A stretch of 9,979 nt of DNA from NCBI GenBank assembly GCA_910580045.1, contig CAJTXF010000042.1:12191-22169 (forward strand), written 5' to 3'. The stretch is from an uncultured Eubacteriales bacterium (GTDB taxonomy: Bacteria > Bacillota > Clostridia > Oscillospirales > Acutalibacteraceae). The translations under genes and the position numbers were made by a program. The notes under the pieces are model-generated. The model saw only the letters and a program-made list of their open reading frames with translations. It made no database searches and was not told the DNA's origin. Positions 6,565 to 9,979 of this stretch are shown piece by piece; position 1 is the stretch's first letter; each line of letters opens with the position of its first letter.

Positions 6565-8445
6565 TTATCTGCGCACTGGCCGCATGGCGTTCAGCACCGC
6601 CAGCACCATCACCCCTACATCCGCGAACACCGCCAGCCACATGCTTGCCAGTCCAACCGCGCTCAGTACCAGTACCAGCCCCTTTACCCCCAGCGCGAAC
6701 ACCAGGTTCTCCTTTACAATCCGCAGCGTCCGCTTGCACAGCTTCAGCGCTGTCAATATCTTCGAGGGCTTATCGTCCATCAGCACAATATCCGCCGCCT
6801 CGATGGCCGCGTCAGAGCCCAGGCCCCCCATGGCAATCCCCACGTCCGCCCGGGAGAGCACCGGCGCGTCGTTGATGCCGTCGCCCACAAAGGCCAGCGC
6901 GGGCTTTTTCCCTCCCTGCTTGGGAGCGGCCTCCATCAGCGCCTCCACCTTCTGCACCTTATCTGCGGGCATCAGCTCCGCATGGAACTCCGCCACGCCC
7001 AGCTCTTTGGCCGCAGCCTCGCCTGCTCCTTTGCTGTCCCCGGTCAGCATCACCGTCCGGATGCCCGCCCGGGCCAGGGCACTCACTGCCTCCTTTGCGT
7101 CCGGCTTGGGCCTATCGGCAATGAGAATCCAGCCCAGATAGACTCCGTCCGCCGCCACATGGACCACTGTACCCGCCTGGCTTACCGAAGGGCAGTCCAC
7201 GCCCAGCTCCTCCATCAGGCGGCGGTTTCCGGCGCAGACAGTCCGGCCCCCGGCCTTTATCCGCACGCCCCGGCCGCTGAGCTCCTCCGCGTCCTCCAAA
7301 AGGCTGGAGTCCGGCTCATGGCCCAATGCCTCCTTCAGAGAGCGGGAGATGGGGTGGTCGCTGCGGCTCTCCGCCAGGGCGGCCAGCTCCAACAGCTCCT
7401 GCTCCCGGATTCCCTGGGGATGCAGCTCCGCCACCTGGAAGACCCCCTGGGTCAGGGTGCCGGTTTTGTCAAACACCACAGTATCCACTTTGGCCAGGGC
7501 TTCCATGTAGCAGCCGCCCTTAATCAGCACCCCCCGGCGGGAGGCCTGGCCAATGCCCGCGAAAAAGCTCAGGGGGATGGAAATCACCAGGGCGCAGGGG
7601 CAGGACACCACCAAAAAGGTCAGGGCCCTTTGCAGCCACACAGCCCAGCCCCCGGCCAGCAGAGGCGGAATCACCGCCAGGGCTGCTGCCGCGATGACCA
7701 CCGCAGGGGTATAGTACCGGGCAAAGCGGGTGATGAAGTTTTCCGCCTGGGCCTTTTTGCTGGCAGCATTCTCCACCAGCTCCAGGATTTTCGCCACGGT
7801 GGAGTCCTCAAAGGCCCGCTCGGCCCGCACGCGCAGAAGGCCGGAGAGGTTCACGCAGCCGCTTTGGACGCTGTCCCCCTCCCCCACCTCCCGGGGCAGG
7901 GATTCCCCGGTGAGCCCGGCGGTGTTCAGGGAGCTGCCGCCCTGGAGGATAACCCCGTCCAGGGGGATTTTCTCCCCGGGCTTTACCACAAAGACCTGGC
8001 CGGGCTCCAAATCCTCCGGGTCCACCTGGACCAGCTTCCCGTCCCGCTCCACATTGGCATAGTCAGGCCGCAAATCCATCAGCCCGGCAATATCCCGCCG
8101 GGACTTGCCCACCGCGTAGCCCTGGAACAGCTCGCCCACCTGGTAGAACAGCATGACGAACACAGCCTCCGGGTACTCGCCCTCGCCGAAGAAGCCGGTG
8201 CAGAAAGCCCCCACCGTGGCCAGGGCCATCAGGAAATTTTCGTCAAACACCTGGCCGTGGGCAATGTTCCGCGCCGCCCGCCAGAGCACGTCCCAGCCCA
8301 CGGTGAAATAGGCGGGCAGGAACAGCAGGAACCGCCAAGGGCCCTCATAGGGGATGAGGACGGCGGCAAGAAGCAGCAGGGCCCCGGCCAGAATGCGCCA
8401 GAACATGACGCGCTGCTTTTTGGTCATGGAAGATAGAACGCTCAT
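6565..8445 (-). CDS. cadA: P1B-type heavy-metal ATPase (Zn/Cd/Pb exporter type), without N-terminal HMA domain
   Basis: 626-aa membrane pump that expels divalent soft metals using ATP. Landmarks: actuator motif LTGES (178-182), membrane metal-site CPC (282-284), phosphorylation DKTGT (326-330, aspartate D326), HP locus SDHP (362-365), MLTGD (466-470) and GDGINDAP (521-528). In the last membrane pair K588 and D609 are 21 residues apart, the spacing of the Lys/Asp pair that marks the Zn/Cd/Pb class in ZntA, and E105 sits at the expected ion-entry position. CadA/ZntA usually begin with an HMA domain; here the protein begins close to the first membrane helices, and an HMA domain is encoded separately in the same operon (9172-9393). 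The start ATG has AGGAGG 7 nt upstream. A probable internal promoter and three hairpins precede it. Metal specificity is inferred from motifs and the regulator. Confidence 0.95.
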   Translation of the reverse strand: MSVLSSMTKKQRVMFWRILAGALLLLAAVLIPYEGPWRFLLFLPAYFTVGWDVLWRAARNIAHGQVFDENFLMALATVGAFCTGFFGEGEYPEAVFVMLFYQVGELFQGYAVGKSRRDIAGLMDLRPDYANVERDGKLVQVDPEDLEPGQVFVVKPGEKIPLDGVILQGGSSLNTAGLTGESLPREVGEGDSVQSGCVNLSGLLRVRAERAFEDSTVAKILELVENAASKKAQAENFITRFARYYTPAVVIAAAALAVIPPLLAGGWAVWLQRALTFLVVSCPCALVISIPLSFFAGIGQASRRGVLIKGGCYMEALAKVDTVVFDKTGTLTQGVFQVAELHPQGIREQELLELAALAESRSDHPISRSLKEALGHEPDSSLLEDAEELSGRGVRIKAGGRTVCAGNRRLMEELGVDCPSVSQAGTVVHVAADGVYLGWILIADRPKPDAKEAVSALARAGIRTVMLTGDSKGAGEAAAKELGVAEFHAELMPADKVQKVEALMEAAPKQGGKKPALAFVGDGINDAPVLSRADVGIAMGGLGSDAAIEAADIVLMDDKPSKILTALKLCKRTLRIVKENLVFALGVKGLVLVLSAVGLASMWLAVFADVGVMVLAVLNAMRPVRR

Positions 8446-8472
8446 AAAACAACCTCCTGTTTTGTTCTCGTT

Positions 8473-8501
8473 ATAATAAACACACTTGAAAATGGTGTCT
8501 A
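8473..8501 (-). promoter_or_regulatory. Possible internal promoter for the metal ATPase gene
   Basis: On the minus strand TAGACA (8501-8496), 17 bp, TATTAT (8478-8473), each one mismatch from consensus. The -35 lies in the loop region of the first hairpin (8485-8513), so the hairpin overlaps the promoter and might be an operator or affect its use. It would let the pump be expressed apart from the upstream genes. Confidence 0.45.
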
Positions 8502-8563
8502 CCGATTTTCAAGCTGGGCAGCTACGCTGCCTGGTTCAAAAGAGGCATTCTACCTCTTTTGAA
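8485..8563. repeat. Three consecutive inverted repeats between methyltransferase and ATPase genes
   Basis: Hairpin 1: CTTGAAAAT (8485-8493) with ATTTTCAAG (8505-8513). Hairpin 2: GGCAGC, 3-nt loop, GCTGCC (8517-8531). Hairpin 3: TTCAAAAGAGG (8535-8545), 7-nt loop, CCTCTTTTGAA (8553-8563), a perfect 11-bp stem whose loop holds the methyltransferase stop codon. Hairpin 3 has A-run/T-run edges and might act as a weak terminator on either strand, but no separate U-tract follows. The hairpins are separated by only 3 bp each. Confidence 0.8.
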
Positions 8564-9175
8564 CTGTGTTAACGAATAGCACGGCAAAGCCTACCGGCAG
8601 CGCACCGGGCAGAGTTTGATAATACGCTATGCTTCCCACCCCGCATCCGGAGAGCATTTCCAGATAGCTGTCCGTGGTATACCGCCGCCGGGGGCGAAAT
8701 CCCGCCAGCTGGTAGGCCGCTAAGGCAATCTTAAACCAGGCTGCCGCCTCTCCCTGCAGGTAGGTGGGAAGAATTAACCGGCCGCCGGGGCGCAGGCAGG
8801 CCGCCAGGGCCCGCACCCCGTCTGCGGGCCGGTCCAGCAGGTGCAGGATATTCCCGGCAATTACCCGTCAAAGGGACGGGCGGCAGGGCGGGAGAAAAGA
8901 TCCCTCTCCGCAAAGGCGATATTTTCAACCCCCTCCCGCCGGGCTTTCTCTCGGGCCTGGGCCAGCATGGCAGGGGACAGGTCGGTACACAGCACAAAGC
9001 GGGCTTTTTTCGCTGCGGCCAAGCTGAGAGCTCCGGTGCCCGCCCCACAGTCCAGCACCCGGCACCCTGGGCTGACCCACTGGGTCACAGCCTGGACCAT
9101 AGCTTGGTTGGCCCGGGGATTGAAGGCCTGGCTCAAGTCATACAGCCCGGCGATATGGTCCCAAAAGCCCCTCAT
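8550..9175 (-). pseudogene. Class I SAM-dependent methyltransferase, interrupted by a frameshift
   Basis: The first frame (9175-8861) encodes 104 aa with the SAM-binding motif VLDCGAGTG (40-48), the acidic end of strand 2 (CTDLSPAML, 63-71) and RDLFSRPAARPFD, then stops at TAA. The following bases in the next frame read VIAGNILHLLDRPADGVRALAACLRPGGRLILPTYL (with the late motif LRPGGRLILPT) and run on to a TAG at 8552-8550. Adding one G in the run at 8864-8866 would join them into a 208-aa protein, a normal size. The start overlaps the HMA gene stop as ATGA, so it was co-translated. The repaired protein resembles UbiE/arsenite-methyltransferase-like folds in general, but the substrate cannot be told. 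Either a true recent lesion or a one-base sequencing error in a homopolymer. No sign of a programmed slip such as a long A-run. Confidence 0.85.
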
Positions 9176-9393
9176 TTACGGACGATTTGGCAGTCAGGCT
9201 CCACCTTTTTGCACACGGCGACAATCTGGTCCATAATCTGCTCAAAGCGGGCCTCGTCAGCGTCCACGGTCATGCGCTGGGTCATAAAGCTGACAGTCGC
9301 GTCGGCAACCCCGTCGATTTTCTTAATGGCATTCTCCATTTTGGCGGCGCAGTTGGCGCAGTCCAGGTCGATGAGCTTGAAACGTTTGGTCAT
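9172..9393 (-). CDS. Free-standing heavy-metal-associated (HMA) domain protein
   Basis: 73 aa, a single ferredoxin-like HMA domain. The metal site is LDCANCAAKME, with C12 and C15. LDCANC is the form usual at the N-terminus of Zn/Cd/Pb ATPases such as CadA and ZntA, in contrast to GMTC..C of copper chaperones and CopA. Two more cysteines (C61, C68) lie near the C-terminus and might widen the site. It probably binds the exported metal and hands it to the ATPase encoded in the same operon, which lacks this domain; that role is inference. The start ATG has AAAGGA about 10 nt upstream, 39 bp after the regulator stop. Its TGA overlaps the methyltransferase ATG. Confidence 0.93.
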   Translation of the reverse strand: MTKRFKLIDLDCANCAAKMENAIKKIDGVADATVSFMTQRMTVDADEARFEQIMDQIVAVCKKVEPDCQIVRK

Positions 9394-9432
9394 AGTGAAT
9401 CATCCTTTCAAAATGTAAAAATTAACAGCCGC

Positions 9433-9783
9433 TTACTCTGTAATGTGCTCCATCCCTTGGTCCAGAATGGTGCGCACATGGTCATCCGCCAGGGAATAAA
9501 ATATCGTCTTCCCCTCCCTTCTGTACCGCACCAGCTTCGCCTTCTTCAGCACCTGCAGCTGATGGGATATGGCCGACTGGGTCATCCCCAGCAGCTCCGC
9601 TATCCCACACACGCACATCTCAGACTCAAACAGCACATATAATATCCGTATGCGCGTGGAATCCCCAAAGATTTTGAACAGCTCTGACAAATCAAACAGC
9701 TCTTCCTCACAGGGCATAATCTCATTCACCCTATGCACAATGTCCTCATGCACATGGGCAAGGGGCCTGGGTTGGGTTTCCAA
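9433..9783 (-). CDS. ArsR/SmtB-family metal-sensing repressor
   Basis: 116-aa winged-helix dimeric repressor that leaves its operator on binding metal. The recognition region is IAELLGMTQSAISHQLQVL (61-79). Two classic metal sites are visible. The alpha-3 site has C57-V-C59 (ESEMCVCGIAELL, compare ELCVCDL of CadC/ArsR), possibly helped by C25 or N-terminal histidines 10, 12 and 17. The alpha-5 site D100-x-H102-x10-H113-x2-E116 matches the SmtB/CzrA zinc site exactly. Having both is typical of CadC/SmtB/ZiaR-type sensors of Cd, Zn or Pb. The start is a TTG: no ATG lies in-frame before residue 23, and AAAGGA lies about 10 nt upstream of it. It is first in the metal operon, downstream of its own probable operator (9800-9821), so autoregulation is likely. 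cadC or czrA are possible names, but I cannot choose. Confidence 0.95.
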   Translation of the reverse strand: METQPRPLAHVHEDIVHRVNEIMPCEEELFDLSELFKIFGDSTRIRILYVLFESEMCVCGIAELLGMTQSAISHQLQVLKKAKLVRYRREGKTIFYSLADDHVRTILDQGMEHITE

Positions 9784-9799
9784 AATCCTATCATCCTTT

Positions 9800-9821
9800 C
9801 ATATGAGCGTTCGTTCATATG
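9800..9821. promoter_or_regulatory. Probable ArsR/SmtB operator
   Basis: A 22-bp palindrome, CATATGA-N-CG-TT-CG-N-TCATATG, with 10 of 11 base-pair positions matched except the position marked N and the central TT. It fits the imperfect inverted repeat with ATATGA/TCATAT half-sites bound by SmtB, CzrA and ZiaR-type repressors. It begins directly after the -10 box and covers the expected transcription start, so a bound repressor would block initiation. Confidence 0.8.
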
Positions 9822-9822
9822 T

Positions 9823-9851
9823 ATCATACACCTTTCCTCATTGGTTGTCAA
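9823..9851 (-). promoter_or_regulatory. Promoter of the metal operon
   Basis: Minus strand: consensus -35 TTGACA (9851-9846), 17-bp spacer, -10 TATGAT (9828-9823). This is the best promoter in the window and drives the regulator, HMA protein, methyltransferase remnant and pump. Confidence 0.85.
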
Positions 9852-9874
9852 GGGGCAGCGGCAAAATTTTTTAT

Positions 9875-9892
9875 CCCGGCGTCAGCGCCGGG
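9875..9892. repeat. GC-rich inverted repeat upstream of the metal promoter
   Basis: CCCGGCG, 4-nt TCAG loop, CGCCGGG. On the minus strand it is followed by ATAAAAAATTTT, so it does not look like a clean intrinsic terminator. It lies between the right-edge hairpin and the -35 box and may end upstream transcription weakly. Confidence 0.6.
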
Positions 9893-9917
9893 GAGTGTCC
9901 GTTTCAGAGAGTTTTTC

Positions 9918-9960
9918 GTGTTCCCCCGCCCTGCGGGCGGGGGAACACAGATAATTATCT
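9918..9960. repeat. Perfect 14-bp stem plus adjoining 12-bp palindrome at right edge
   Basis: GTGTTCCCCCGCCC (9918-9931), loop TGC, GGGCGGGGGAACAC (9935-9948), then the perfect palindrome AGATAATTATCT (9949-9960). Neither strand shows a U-tract after the stem, so a normal terminator is unlikely, though a gene beyond the window could end here. No gene is seen between 9852 and 9979. Confidence 0.7.
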
Positions 9961-9979
9961 CTGTGGTTTGGACAATCCC

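Noticed and set aside
6337..8436. 699-aa plus-strand open frame
   Set aside because: It is antisense to the ATPase gene, whose frame has all P-type motifs. The plus-strand product is rich in His, Gln, Pro and Gly with no domain, as expected of a GC-rich shadow frame.

Overview
The window looks like chromosome from a fairly GC-rich member of the Clostridia (Firmicutes), perhaps Oscillospiraceae/Ruminococcaceae. That view rests on strong AGGAGG-type ribosome binding sites, some UUG starts, the set of housekeeping families (MreB, long ZapA, U32 protein, dUTPase) and a CadC/CzrA-type metal operon. The genus cannot be fixed from the sequence alone. Every gene I accept lies on the minus strand, so transcription runs from the right edge to the left edge. 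No rRNA, tRNA, CRISPR array or transposase was seen.

Reading in the direction of transcription, a metal-resistance operon comes first (about 9851 down to 6565). It has a sigma-70-type promoter with an SmtB/ArsR-type palindromic operator, an ArsR-family metal sensor, a free-standing heavy-metal-associated (HMA) domain protein, a class I methyltransferase broken by a one-base frameshift, and a Zn/Cd/Pb-type P1B-ATPase that lacks its usual N-terminal HMA domain. Sensor, probable metal-handling domain and export pump are thus together. Three consecutive hairpins and a probable internal promoter precede the pump gene.

Next is 846 bp without a gene (5719-6564), nearly all of it one very large imperfect palindrome (element B, about 765 bp). 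A cell-division/housekeeping operon follows: zapA (long, coiled coil with an internal 53-residue duplication), a 687-residue U32-family protein (the family of Fe-S dependent RNA hydroxylases and relatives) and dut. A cluster of DnaA-box-like sequences spans the end of the U32 gene and the gap before dut. Beyond dut lie a terminator-like hairpin, a region of degenerate direct repeats, and then mreB with its own promoter and a leader of about 130 nt.

The left edge (1 to about 575), immediately beyond the mreB stop codon, holds a second large palindrome (element A). It shares the ordered framework of element B but carries different hairpin sequences. These two elements are the most unusual content of the window: conserved short flanks enclose stems whose sequence differs between copies while the pairing is kept, and each element abuts the stop codon of a minus-strand gene.
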